Below, one piece after another: positions 18,101-24,044 of a stretch of 64,000 bases of DNA. Made by a program: the position numbers and the translations under genes. The notes under the pieces are model-generated. The model ran no database searches and was not told where the DNA came from. It worked only from the letters and a program-made list of their open reading frames with translations. Position 1 is the first letter of the stretch; every line of letters begins with the position of its first letter. The DNA is from M3007 sp032115775 (GTDB taxonomy: Bacteria > Bacteroidota > Bacteroidia > Chitinophagales > Saprospiraceae): contig JAUMBL010000023.1 in the NCBI GenBank assembly GCA_032115775.1, forward strand, positions 1-64,000, written 5' to 3'.

Positions 18101-20281
18101 GTTGATATTAATTGGCGGGTTGTTGTTATCCACCGTGACGGATAGTTCGGCGGTACAGCCGTTTGCGCCGGAGACCGTCACGGAGTACGTTCCGGCGGGG
18201 ATATTGGATAAATCTTCCGTCGTTTGTCCGCTGCCCCACTGGAACGTATAGGGCGCCACGCCCCCGTTGACGCTGAGGTTGATGCTGCCGTTGGTCAGGT
18301 CGCAGGTAGTCGAAACCGTTTGGGCGGAGAGCTGGGGTTCGTTGGGATTATCATTTACCGTGAACTCCGCCGTTTCCGTGCAGGAGCCTCCGGCGCTGAC
18401 GGTGAGGCTGTACGTTCCGGGCGTCAGGTTGCTGATATCCTGCGTTGTTTGGCCGCCTGGCGCCCATTCGTAGGTATAATTCCCGTTGGGACTGACACTC
18501 ACGTTGATGCTGCCGTTGCCGCCGTTGCAGGTGGTATTATTCACCACCGTGCCGGATACGTTGAACGGCGGGTTATTATTGTTCACGGTGACGTCCAGCG
18601 TATTGGAACAGCCGTTTGCGCCTGTGACCGTGACCGTGTAGGTGCCGGCGGGGATATTGGCGATATCCTCGGTGGTTTGTCCGCCCGGCCAGCTGAAGGT
18701 ATAGGGCGACACGCCGCCGCTCACGGTGAGGTTGATGCTGCCGTTTTCCAGGTCGCAGGTTGTTTGCACCGTGGTGGCGCTGAGTTGGGGCTCGTTCGGA
18801 TTGTCATTGACGGTAAAGGAGGCCGAGCCGGTGCAGGTCACGCCGGTTGTGACCGTCACGGTATAGGTGCCCGGTTCCAGGTTATTGATATCCTGGGTTG
18901 TGGCGCCGTTGGACCATTCGTAGGTGTACGTACCGTTGGGTGTGACGCTGATATCAATGCTCCCGTTGCCGCCGTTGCAGGTGGTATTGGCCACGACTGT
19001 GCCGGTGACGTTGATATTGATCAGGTTATCTTCCACGATCACGTCCCGTACGACGGTGCAGCCGTTGTTATCAGTTATGGTGACCGTGTAAGTGCCTGGC
19101 GGAATATTGTTTAAGTCTTCTGTTGATGCGCCATTCGACCAGTTGAAGGTGTAAGGCGCATTGCCGCCGGCCGGTGTTGTATTGATTGCCCCGGTAGATT
19201 CCCCACAGGTCGGCTTGGTGACCGCGAAGGTGGGCGACAGGGTCACCGAGGTGACGGAGGCGGATCCGGATACTGTGCCCGGGCAGTTGCCAACCACCGA
19301 GCGGACGCTTTGCAGTGTGTAGGTTCCCGGTTGCGTCACGGTAAAGGTGTAGGGGTTGGAACTCGTTTGAATGGGCGGTTGTGCAACGCCGTTTCTTCGG
19401 TAGATGAACTCCCAGGGCGCGTCGCCGGTGAATGTAACGGTTATTTCTACCGGATCGCCGCCGTTGGCGCAATACACGCCGCCGCCGCTGATGGTGGCGG
19501 TCGGCGTCGGCACGACGGTGATCGTTTTGCAGGAGGCCGTGTCGTTTGGATAGCAGGCATTTGCTACATTCACACAGAGTTGCGTGGTGCCCGGGGTGGT
19601 GAACGTGACCGTGGCGTTGTTGTTGTTGGAGCCGATCGTGCCCAGCGAAGGCGTCATGCTCCAGGTGTAGATGGTTGCTGCGGGTACCTGTGCGATGTTA
19701 TAATTAATACCCTGGCCTTGGCAGACCGTCATCGGGCCGTTGATCGGACCCGGAGCGGCCGGCGGCGCGCCGACGGTCGAGCCGGAAATTACATCCACCT
19801 CGTAGTTGCACACACTGCCGCCGCAGCCGTCCAGTACAATATAATAGACCTGACCAACGATAAAATTGTTGGACTCTAGGATAAACGGATTCACCGTGCA
19901 TTGGCACTGCAAATCCATGGACACCCAAGGGGGGCCGCAAGCCCGGTAGATGGCGCCCTGAAGCCCCTGTCCATTGTTGTTCCCCGGCTGGCAGCCGGAG
20001 GGCGTAATTTGAATACTGATCTGGGTCGTGCCGGCATAGAATGCAAACCATTCGTCGTTATTCAACGTCCAGCCCGGACAGCCCGGAAAACTTTGAGAAA
20101 CGTTGTTGTTGTTGATGGTTGAGCAATACCCGTCGAGGTTTTCGCACAGAATCGGCGCCTGCGCACAAGTGTTTCCCGGATTGGGAAAACCCGGCGGCGG
20201 GCAGTTCGGCTGCGCAATGGCTTCAATCTGTAGAAAAATGGAGAATAAGACGCTGAAAAAGAGGAAGTAGAAAGATTTCAT
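12161..20281 (-). CDS. Giant SprB-repeat surface protein with T9SS type B (gliding-motility-associated) C-terminal domain
   Basis: 2706 aa. Signal peptide ~1-23 (ends EAIAQ). N-terminal domains: a pre-A/choice-of-anchor-like module with CENLDGYCSTINNN and two Ig/PKD-like domains (~170-345). Residues ~350-2010 form about 22 tandem SprB-like repeats of ~70-75 aa, each with the scheme C..(N)GSI-L-V-GG--PYT--W--G-TT-D---L--G-Y-VTVT--NGC. Subtypes alternate (A: NEPQL..TCDL; B: TTCNGGNGSI). A region of Ig-like domains follows (~2010-2600), then the sorting domain: VPNIFSPNGDGENDFLTIY, FQVYSRWGELVHEY and NPGVFGWYALVELIDGR. Family knowledge: SprB-like adhesins are T9SS-exported and, in gliding Bacteroidota, carried along the surface track. 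Adhesion or motility is inferred. Monocistronic, converging on nadA. Confidence 0.93.
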   Translation of the reverse strand: MKSFYFLFFSVLFSIFLQIEAIAQPNCPPPGFPNPGNTCAQAPILCENLDGYCSTINNNNVSQSFPGCPGWTLNNDEWFAFYAGTTQISIQITPSGCQPGNNNGQGLQGAIYRACGPPWVSMDLQCQCTVNPFILESNNFIVGQVYYIVLDGCGGSVCNYEVDVISGSTVGAPPAAPGPINGPMTVCQGQGINYNIAQVPAATIYTWSMTPSLGTIGSNNNNATVTFTTPGTTQLCVNVANACYPNDTASCKTITVVPTPTATISGGGVYCANGGDPVEITVTFTGDAPWEFIYRRNGVAQPPIQTSSNPYTFTVTQPGTYTLQSVRSVVGNCPGTVSGSASVTSVTLSPTFAVTKPTCGESTGAINTTPAGGNAPYTFNWSNGASTEDLNNIPPGTYTVTITDNNGCTVVRDVIVEDNLININVTGTVVANTTCNGGNGSIDISVTPNGTYTYEWSNGATTQDINNLEPGTYTVTVTTGVTCTGSASFTVNDNPNEPQLSATTVQTTCDLENGSINLTVSGGVSPYTFSWPGGQTTEDIANIPAGTYTVTVTGANGCSNTLDVTVNNNNPPFNVSGTVVNNTTCNGGNGSINVSVSPNGNYTYEWAPGGQTTQDISNLTPGTYSLTVSAGGSCTETAEFTVNDNPNEPQLSAQTVSTTCDLTNGSINLSVNGGVAPYTFQWGSGQTTEDLSNIPAGTYSVTVSGANGCTAELSVTVDNNNPPININGNVVNNTTCNGGNGSIDISISPNGNYTYQWSPGGQTTQDINNLPPGDYTVTVNGAGSCSETTSFTVEDIPNEPQLNATTTESTCDLNNGSINLSVSGGVAPYTFQWGSGQTTEDITGIPAGTYSVTVTGANGCTGVLDLFLDNNNPTFNINGFVQPNTNCNGNNNGSISVSVNPSGNYTYQWSPGGQTSSSINNLAPGVYSVTVSGGGSCVDETIFEVPDEPNPPQLSFTQVNATCGLNNGSINLSVSGGVAPYTYIWSSGQTTQDINNVPANLYLVTVTGANGCTAEEAVNIDDEILDISADATVLPQTSCLNNNGRITLSFSPNNVTFLWSNNATTPNLNNIGPGIYSVTVSAGGTCTQEFSFEVPDEREYPAIDYFTQNPSCGFPNGSIDIDPAGGVFPYTYKWSNNAMTQDLSNLAGGAYSVTVTSALGCSSVEFFTLENEVIDILINGTVGDNFSCTTPNGSIDIDLDPFGLNYTYKWSNNLMTQDISNLAPGIYTVTVTWGACSAAASFEVLDLTEPPVVSLAVTPASCGLPNGGINLTASGASPPYTFKWSNNATSEDIANLAPGTYTVTVTDFFNCTATASATVGNNNVALNITGTTQPNTSCAQANGAVNITVTPAGSAFVYKWSNNAATEDISGLAPGNYTVTVTLGTSCSATAGFTVGNNTVDPEIEAAVTPSICGNPDGAINLTIANGTTPYTYVWSNNAVTEDLSDILAGLYSVTVTDANGCVSDTTLDVPNNASTFSLSGLASPLSSCAVNNGAVDLTVTPAGTYTYLWSNNAVSQDISGLPAGTYSVSVTETGNCVASAVFIVADARTYPALNQTVSPEVCDDLNGSIDLSVSGGQSPFVFSWSNNSATEDLSNIAAGTYSVTVTGANGCTASTSIVTPANYINFALSATTQPDNSCTVDNGAVNLTVSPADNYTFEWSNGAGTEDLAGLPSGMYDVTVSLFGSCTATGSYTVGNTTGAPLIAETIAPALCGQNSGSINLTASGATTPYIFKWSNNAVTEDLTGVPAGSYSVTVTGANGCSSVKSFIVPDDVILPTVTGVVNPNTSCINNNGAVLLSVAPVLNYTYTWSSGQNTQNLSNVAPGDYTVTVNGGGACISVATFTVPDNSGGVVSSGTDTDIRCFGNNNGAIDLTATGGAPPYVFNWSPAIPGNPEDPTNLAPGTYRVTVTDQGGCSSTRQFTITQPAAALSVNCAQTSSISQPGATDGEAALNISGGTAPYTVVWSPGGQQTNVPAGVFPIANLGVGNYAVTITDANDCVVNCGFAITLVPCVTAVGSMGNTALSLCGDGCLTASYNQSGQFLDPNDVLQFVLHTGSGNQIVNEIARSSTPTFCFNPANMSYGTTYYISAVAGNNNGAGSVLLSHYCTVVSIGTPVAFYDKPVAAIAPPGRLSCAVEQLNLNGSADLPGSTFAWSTQNGQIVGSPAQANVTVNQAGTYTLIVTNTLCKDTAVVSVQDLSNQPVASITASPDDILDCKIDEIILAGNIEGTLNANAIWLNNGQVFANGVTLTIDQPGTYQFVILDTLSLCSDTAFVTINENQAFPPLFVNPPGSLNCYSPITTLSGGSPIAGVQFRWATISGADTTYIGNGASLNVNAAGTYYLVGFDPVNGCTNAEKVTVTADFNYPIAEAGAGFTIDCFGETAYLDGSGSSGPANMTYQWTTSGGNIAAGGNTPEPEINLPGTYTLKVTDPTNGCSDTDLVLIAPNEPQAVVRVSDPPCEGRRGEIVIDTVIGGLPPIRFSFDNGNTFTTQSSFLNLDPGTYNVLVVDAVGCSTTFQAEINPPEPFIVVVDPQIVLELGDSIRLNTQVNVPDNRIGAVLWTPATGLSCDTCLNPVAKPLTTTQYRVVVKTIEGCEDRAPVLLIVDKRADVYVPNIFSPNGDGENDFLTIYADPKAVLRIQTFQVYSRWGELVHEYYNFAPNNPAAGWNGKFNGQDLNPGVFGWYALVELIDGRVVLYEGDVTIKR
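14250..19232 (-). repeat. Coding tandem-repeat array (about 22 SprB units, two alternating subtypes)
   Basis: About 5 kb of imperfect tandem repeats at DNA level within the giant gene, with a unit of ~220 nt and a higher-order period of ~445 nt (A+B pair). The pairs nearest the N-terminus (about 17.6-19.0 kb) are most alike, for example the repeated codons for NNNPP, NPNEPQL and GANGC. Toward the C-terminus the units diverge and spacers shrink to NN/DD linkers. Such arrays are prone to copy-number change and to assembly collapse. Confidence 0.85.
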
Positions 20282-20327
20282 TATTACACGAACCTTACGG
20301 ATTTTAATAATTTTTTAATAATTGCTG

Positions 20328-20335
20328 CTAAAGTA
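20328..20335 (-). promoter_or_regulatory. Promoter-like box TACTTTAG for the giant SprB gene
   Basis: A minus-strand TACTTTAG, one mismatch from TAnnTTTG, lies ~46 bp upstream of the start at 20281. The other type B sorted gene (37474-40212) has a similar TATCTTAG box. The gap 20282-20549 otherwise holds only AT-rich sequence and the upstream region of the aminopeptidase gene. Confidence 0.4.
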
Positions 20336-20549
20336 GTGATTTAATTGCCTGTTTGTAATTTTTTTTTGATAAAACATTGAAATGGCAATTTTGGTTGGTT
20401 CGCCAAACAAGGAACTGATTTCGGGTCGTTCCGCAAAATATACAGATATGTAAAATAAAAAACGTTGATCCGGGCGCAAAAACACCGATTTTTAATGATA
20501 AAAATCCCATTATTTTCGATCTTCGCGCCTGCACCATTTTTCAAAAAAT

Positions 20550-21944
20550 ATGTTTTCTGCCAGTACTTATCAGGCGCGCCGCGCAAAACTCAAACAAGAC
20601 CTCGGTTCCGGACTCGTTTTTTTCCCGGGGAACCAGGAAATCGGCATGAATTACACCGCCAATACCTACCATTTCCGCCAGGACAGCAATTTTCTCTACT
20701 TCTTCGGAATAGACCAACCAGGATTGGCGGGGGTTGTGGACATTGATAACGATCGGGAAATTATTTTCGGCGACGACCTGAGCATGGAGGACATCGTGTG
20801 GATGGGCGCCATGCCCAAACTCAAATCGCTGGCCGCGGAGGCGGGTGTAACAGAAACCCTGCCGATACGCCGCCTGGCGTCCTTTCTGAAAAAAGCGCGT
20901 CAAAGCGGCCAAACGATTCATTTCACCCCGCCCTACCGACACGATAATATGCAACTGCTCAAAGCGTTGCTGAATATCCCCCTGCCCAAACTCAAACAAT
21001 CCGCCTCCGAAGCCCTGATCCGCGCCATCGTGGCGCAACGGTCTTACAAATCGGATGAAGAAATTGCCGAAATGGAGCGCGCGGTGGATGTCACCGGCGC
21101 TATGCACGTGGCCGCGATGCAGGCGGCGCGGGCGGGAAAAATGGAGGCGGAACTGGCAGGACTCGTCCAGGGTCTGGCTGTAGCTAACGGCGGCAATTTG
21201 TCGTATCCGGTGATCCTGACCGTCAACGGACAAATTCTACACAACCACTACCACGGCAACGCGCTGGAAAACGGCAAACTGGTGCTGGGTGATTTCGGTG
21301 CGGAAACTGCCATGCACTATGCCGGGGATATCACGCGCACCTTCCCGGTCAATAAAAAATTCACCGCCCGGCAGCGGGAAATTTACGATATCGTGCTCGA
21401 CGCCGAAGTGTCCGCCATCGCGGCGCTCCAACCGGGTGTGCCGTATAAAAGTATCCACCATGCCACCGCGCATCGCATGGCGGAGGGTCTGAAAGCCCTC
21501 GGCCTGATGAAGGGCGACATGAAAGAAGCGGTGGAACTCGGTGCGCACGCCCTGTTTTTTCCGCACGGCCTGGGGCACATGATCGGCCTCGATGTACATG
21601 ATATGGAAGACCTGGGCGAACAGTACGTCGGCTATTCGCACGATGTACAGCGCAGCACGGTGTTCGGCGCCGCGTACCTCCGCCTGGGGCGCCAACTGGA
21701 GCCCGGTTTTGTGCTCACCGTGGAACCCGGCATTTATTTTATCCCGCAACTGATAGATCAGTGGCGGCGGAAAAAAATGTTTACGGAATTTATCAACTAT
21801 GATGCGCTAACGAAATACCGAAATTTCGGAGGGGTTCGCATCGAGGACAACGTCCTGATTACCCCGGACGGCCACCGCGTGCTAGGCGATCCAATCCCGA
21901 AATCGGCAGAAGCCGTCGAAGCGCTGCGGCAAGGCGAAATTTAA
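20550..21944 (+). CDS. pepP: Xaa-Pro aminopeptidase (M24B family)
   Basis: 464 aa. An N-terminal creatinase/AMP_N domain (~1-150: MFSASTYQARRAKLKQDLGS, FPGNQEIGMNYTANTYHFRQ) is followed by a pita-bread M24 metallopeptidase domain. Metal ligands are recognisable in order: Asp in LGDFGAET, Asp in AGDITRTFPV, His in HGLGHMIGLDVHD, Glu in TVEPGIYF, and Glu in GVRIEDNVLIT. It removes N-terminal residues preceding proline, using two Mn/Zn ions. Cytoplasmic, with no signal peptide. The start MFSAS at 20550 is the family-typical start. Downstream lies the 1.15-kb repeat-rich gap. Confidence 0.94.
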   Translation: MFSASTYQARRAKLKQDLGSGLVFFPGNQEIGMNYTANTYHFRQDSNFLYFFGIDQPGLAGVVDIDNDREIIFGDDLSMEDIVWMGAMPKLKSLAAEAGVTETLPIRRLASFLKKARQSGQTIHFTPPYRHDNMQLLKALLNIPLPKLKQSASEALIRAIVAQRSYKSDEEIAEMERAVDVTGAMHVAAMQAARAGKMEAELAGLVQGLAVANGGNLSYPVILTVNGQILHNHYHGNALENGKLVLGDFGAETAMHYAGDITRTFPVNKKFTARQREIYDIVLDAEVSAIAALQPGVPYKSIHHATAHRMAEGLKALGLMKGDMKEAVELGAHALFFPHGLGHMIGLDVHDMEDLGEQYVGYSHDVQRSTVFGAAYLRLGRQLEPGFVLTVEPGIYFIPQLIDQWRRKKMFTEFINYDALTKYRNFGGVRIEDNVLITPDGHRVLGDPIPKSAEAVEALRQGEI

Positions 21945-22004
21945 GCGCATGGGGTTGTGTAAAACGCCCGTTTATTCTTGTTGGAGAAAAATAATGTTTT
22001 ACTT

Positions 22005-22909
22005 AGTTTCCCTTTCTAAATTTTTTAATAATAAAAATTAGAAAGGGTACACATTTTTCCGGAGAGAAACCGGATGTAGTTCTTTGAAATTTCGGAAAAA
22101 GAAAAATGGAGGGGAAATTTGTGTTTTCGACGCATAAATCCCCCGTCCATGCGCAAAAGCGCCCATGAAAATATTCTAAAATTTTCATGCATCCGAGCCT
22201 CGGCTACTCATGATTGTACATAATTACATAAATCACATCTATCATCCTGTAACCCCCTGATTCATCAGGGGGAATCCAGACCTACCCTCCCAGCACATCT
22301 ATCATCCTGACAAACATCACATCCTATCGCTCTTCACTCGACTTACCCAAGCATTTAGACCATTCATGCTTTGACCTAAACGCGTCAAATTTTTGGGCAA
22401 AAGCCTTCTTTTGGCAGCGAACCCCTGCTATTCTGGTAGTTGAACACGCTCTTGGGATGTGATGTTTGTCAGGATGATAGATGTGTCAAGTGGGTTGGCA
22501 TTGATTTCCCCCTGATGAATCAGGGGGTTACAGGATGATAGATGTGATTCGGACTTCGCCGAACGATGCGTATGGGGTCGTATATAATGATGCGTAACTG
22601 CGGCTCGACGGTAACAAAATTATATCCAGGTAAGGAACTTCCCATCCGCTCAAGCATGCATAACGATTGATTTTCAGTCAATCGTAACGACAATTTCAAA
22701 CTTCTCACTATAAAACAAATCAAAAAGACCCGCCTGAACAAAACATTTTTTTGTTCGCGATCCAACAATGGATTTTTACACAATTTGCCATTAAGGGTAA
22801 CTGCGCGTGTGTCTTTACTTTCGTTTCCGAATTATCAAAGAACTTGAATGCCCTTTTTATTTGAAAAATGTGTACCCTTTCTAAAATAAAAAATCAAAAA
22901 AAGGAAACT
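22005..22909. repeat. Inverted-repeat layer 2 (about 55-bp left and 47-bp right arms)
   Basis: The left arm 22005-22059 and right arm 22863-22909 are imperfect inverted copies. The inner 21 bp (GAAAAATGTGTACCCTTTCTA in one orientation) and the outer AAAGG(G)AAACT are shared; the AT-rich middles differ in length. The left arm is itself a hairpin (CCCTTTCTAA at 22010-22019 with TTAGAAAGGG at 22038-22047). That hairpin could terminate pepP. Confidence 0.7.
22231..22549. repeat. Inverted-repeat layer 3 with four copies of a 16-bp motif
   Basis: Left 22231-22274 is the exact reverse complement of right 22506-22549 (44 bp). Left 22294-22324 is the exact reverse complement of right 22455-22485 (31 bp). 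The spacers between those blocks (22275-22293 and 22486-22505) are unrelated. Each arm carries CACATCTATCATCCTG twice, so there are four copies in all. Each arm also has the palindrome CCCCCTGATTCATCAGGGGG or its complement. The centre 22325-22454 is unique and without a coding signal. Confidence 0.8.
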
Positions 22910-22921
22910 TTCCATTATTTT

Positions 22922-23084
22922 ATGGGGTTGTGTAAAAGATCCATCGACGACCCGTCAAACAAAAAAATATTCTGTTTTGGCACCTGTTTTTTGATTTTTT
23001 TCAGAAAAAAATCAAAAAACAGGTGCCAAAACATTATTTTATTTCGCCGCCGAAGGCTGCGAAATATTTTTCACACAACCCCAT
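22922..23084. repeat. Double-hairpin intergenic element, copy C (163 bp)
   Basis: Outer inverted repeat ATGGGGTTGTGTAAAA / TTTTCACACAACCCCAT. Perfect 27-bp stem 22975-23001 with 23005-23031, loop CAG. GC hairpin 23041-23065 with one mispair. The inner sequence between the hairpins (ACATTATTTTATTTCGCCG) is the same as in copies A and D, while the outer borders differ from those copies. It lies just past the end of the minus-strand TetR gene. Confidence 0.8.
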
Positions 23085-23094
23085 ACGTTAAGCA

Positions 23095-23631
23095 CTATCG
23101 GTAGTACTTCGACTTGATAAATTGTAGGGTCTGCGCCAAATCGGGCGGCGCAGGCTGGGTCAGCAACTGGCTGCTCAGGCCTTCCAGTATGACAAACAAA
23201 AGCGCTACTTCGCGCTGCGGATTGGGAAATCCCAATTGGCCGAATGCGTCCGTCAGTGCCTGTTGCAGCGGAAAGATATACTGCTCGTCGCGGTCGGCGG
23301 CATTCCGGTAACTGCGTTGCCACTTGAGCGAAAACAACAGCGCCCAGTATTCCCGCTCTTCCGTGAAGAGCCGGTAAGGCAGGTCAATACCCGCCTCGAT
23401 GCGCGCCCGCGGATCCGTCAGATCTGTAACCGCGCGGATATACTTTCCCAAGCGCTCGTTGCCGCGCGCCCGTAATACGTCCATCAACCCCTCCTTGGCG
23501 ACAAAATGGCGAAAAATAAGCCCCTCCGACACCCCCGCTTCCCGGGCAATCAGGTTCGTAGGCGTCGTGTCGTAACCCTGTGTGGAAAATAACCGCAGGG
23601 CGGTCTGTAAAATCAGTTCCTTTCGCTCCAT
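23095..23631 (-). CDS. TetR/AcrR family transcriptional regulator
   Basis: 178 aa. The N-terminal TetR helix-turn-helix is clear (~residues 8-55: LILQTALRLFSTQGYDTTPT, LIAREAGVSEGLIFRHF, then FVAKEGL). The C-terminal ligand domain is not diagnostic. It should bind DNA as a dimer and respond to a small hydrophobic ligand. No efflux pump or enzyme is adjacent on the same strand. The nearest divergent gene is the haloperoxidase-like lipoprotein 413 bp away, a possible target but unproven. A 16-bp palindrome overlaps its own upstream region. Ends 11 bp from element C. Confidence 0.9.
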   Translation of the reverse strand: MERKELILQTALRLFSTQGYDTTPTNLIAREAGVSEGLIFRHFVAKEGLMDVLRARGNERLGKYIRAVTDLTDPRARIEAGIDLPYRLFTEEREYWALLFSLKWQRSYRNAADRDEQYIFPLQQALTDAFGQLGFPNPQREVALLFVILEGLSSQLLTQPAPPDLAQTLQFIKSKYYR

Positions 23632-23658
23632 GCGCGTTTTTTAAATAAAGCCATTTGC

Positions 23659-23674
23659 AAATATTCCGATATTT
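23659..23674. promoter_or_regulatory. Candidate TetR operator palindrome
   Basis: AAATAT-TCCG-ATATTT, two 6-bp arms with a 4-bp spacer, 28 bp upstream of the TetR start codon and overlapping a weak minus-strand promoter-like AATATTTG. Autoregulation is an inference from position and symmetry. The remainder of the 23632-24044 gap (413 bp) contains AT-rich sequence, a long T-run and the plus-strand promoter at 23888, and no gene. Confidence 0.35.
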
Positions 23675-23887
23675 ACAACAAAAACGCAAGGGCGTCTGCT
23701 ACGCCGGTTCGTTAAAATTGGATTAAAATACAAAATTCCACGACAATTACCTGTCCGATCGTGTCCGATTTTCCCAACGCCTATTTTCCGCAGGGCAGAT
23801 AATGGGCTTTGGATGGCACATCGAAAAAATTTTCGTTAGAAAACAATTAGAAATCTACTGATTTTTAACAAGATAATTTTTTTTTTT

Positions 23888-23895
23888 TACTTTTG
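23888..23895 (+). promoter_or_regulatory. Promoter -7 box TACTTTTG for the haloperoxidase-like gene
   Basis: An exact TAnnTTTG match behind a T-rich stretch. It implies a leader of about 140 nt before the ATG at 24045, longer than for most genes here. Confidence 0.5.
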
Positions 23896-24044
23896 TGGCG
23901 GATTTTTTCCATGTTTTATTAAACTTTTTCTTTTAATACGCTTGCGCCGGCTGCTAGCGGTCTGTAAACAGAAGATACCATAGTTATGGCATTCTTTTTG
24001 CAGCTGTACAACAACTCAACGCACGCTGCTTAATCTATAATATC

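Larger units (their letters stand above)
21949..23084. repeat. Gene-free 1.1-kb region of nested inverted repeats (outermost layer)
   Basis: ATGGGGTTGTGTAAAA at 21949-21964, four bases after the pepP stop, recurs inverted as TTTTCACACAACCCCAT at 23068-23084, with one extra base. It recurs directly at 22922-22937, where it is the left border of element C. Two further inverted-repeat layers lie inside (22005-22909 and 22231-22549), around a unique centre of ~130 bp. No convincing gene lies in the 1150 bp between pepP and the TetR gene. The whole looks like a decayed or non-autonomous insertion, or a stack of them. Confidence 0.65.

Noticed and set aside
12149..19879. Many plus-strand ORFs opposite the giant SprB gene
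   Set aside because: They repeat the same pattern at repeat spacing and are antisense shadows of the tandem repeats.
22253..22527. Possible CRISPR array (four CACATCTATCATCCTG copies)
   Set aside because: Copies are in opposite orientations, spacers are not of uniform length and no cas gene is present.
22520..22783. 87-aa minus-strand ORF in the repeat-rich gap
   Set aside because: Not overlapped by a better gene, but it ends inside the inner inverted-repeat arm, has no recognised domain and no signal; could be a fossil fragment. Not supported as a gene.
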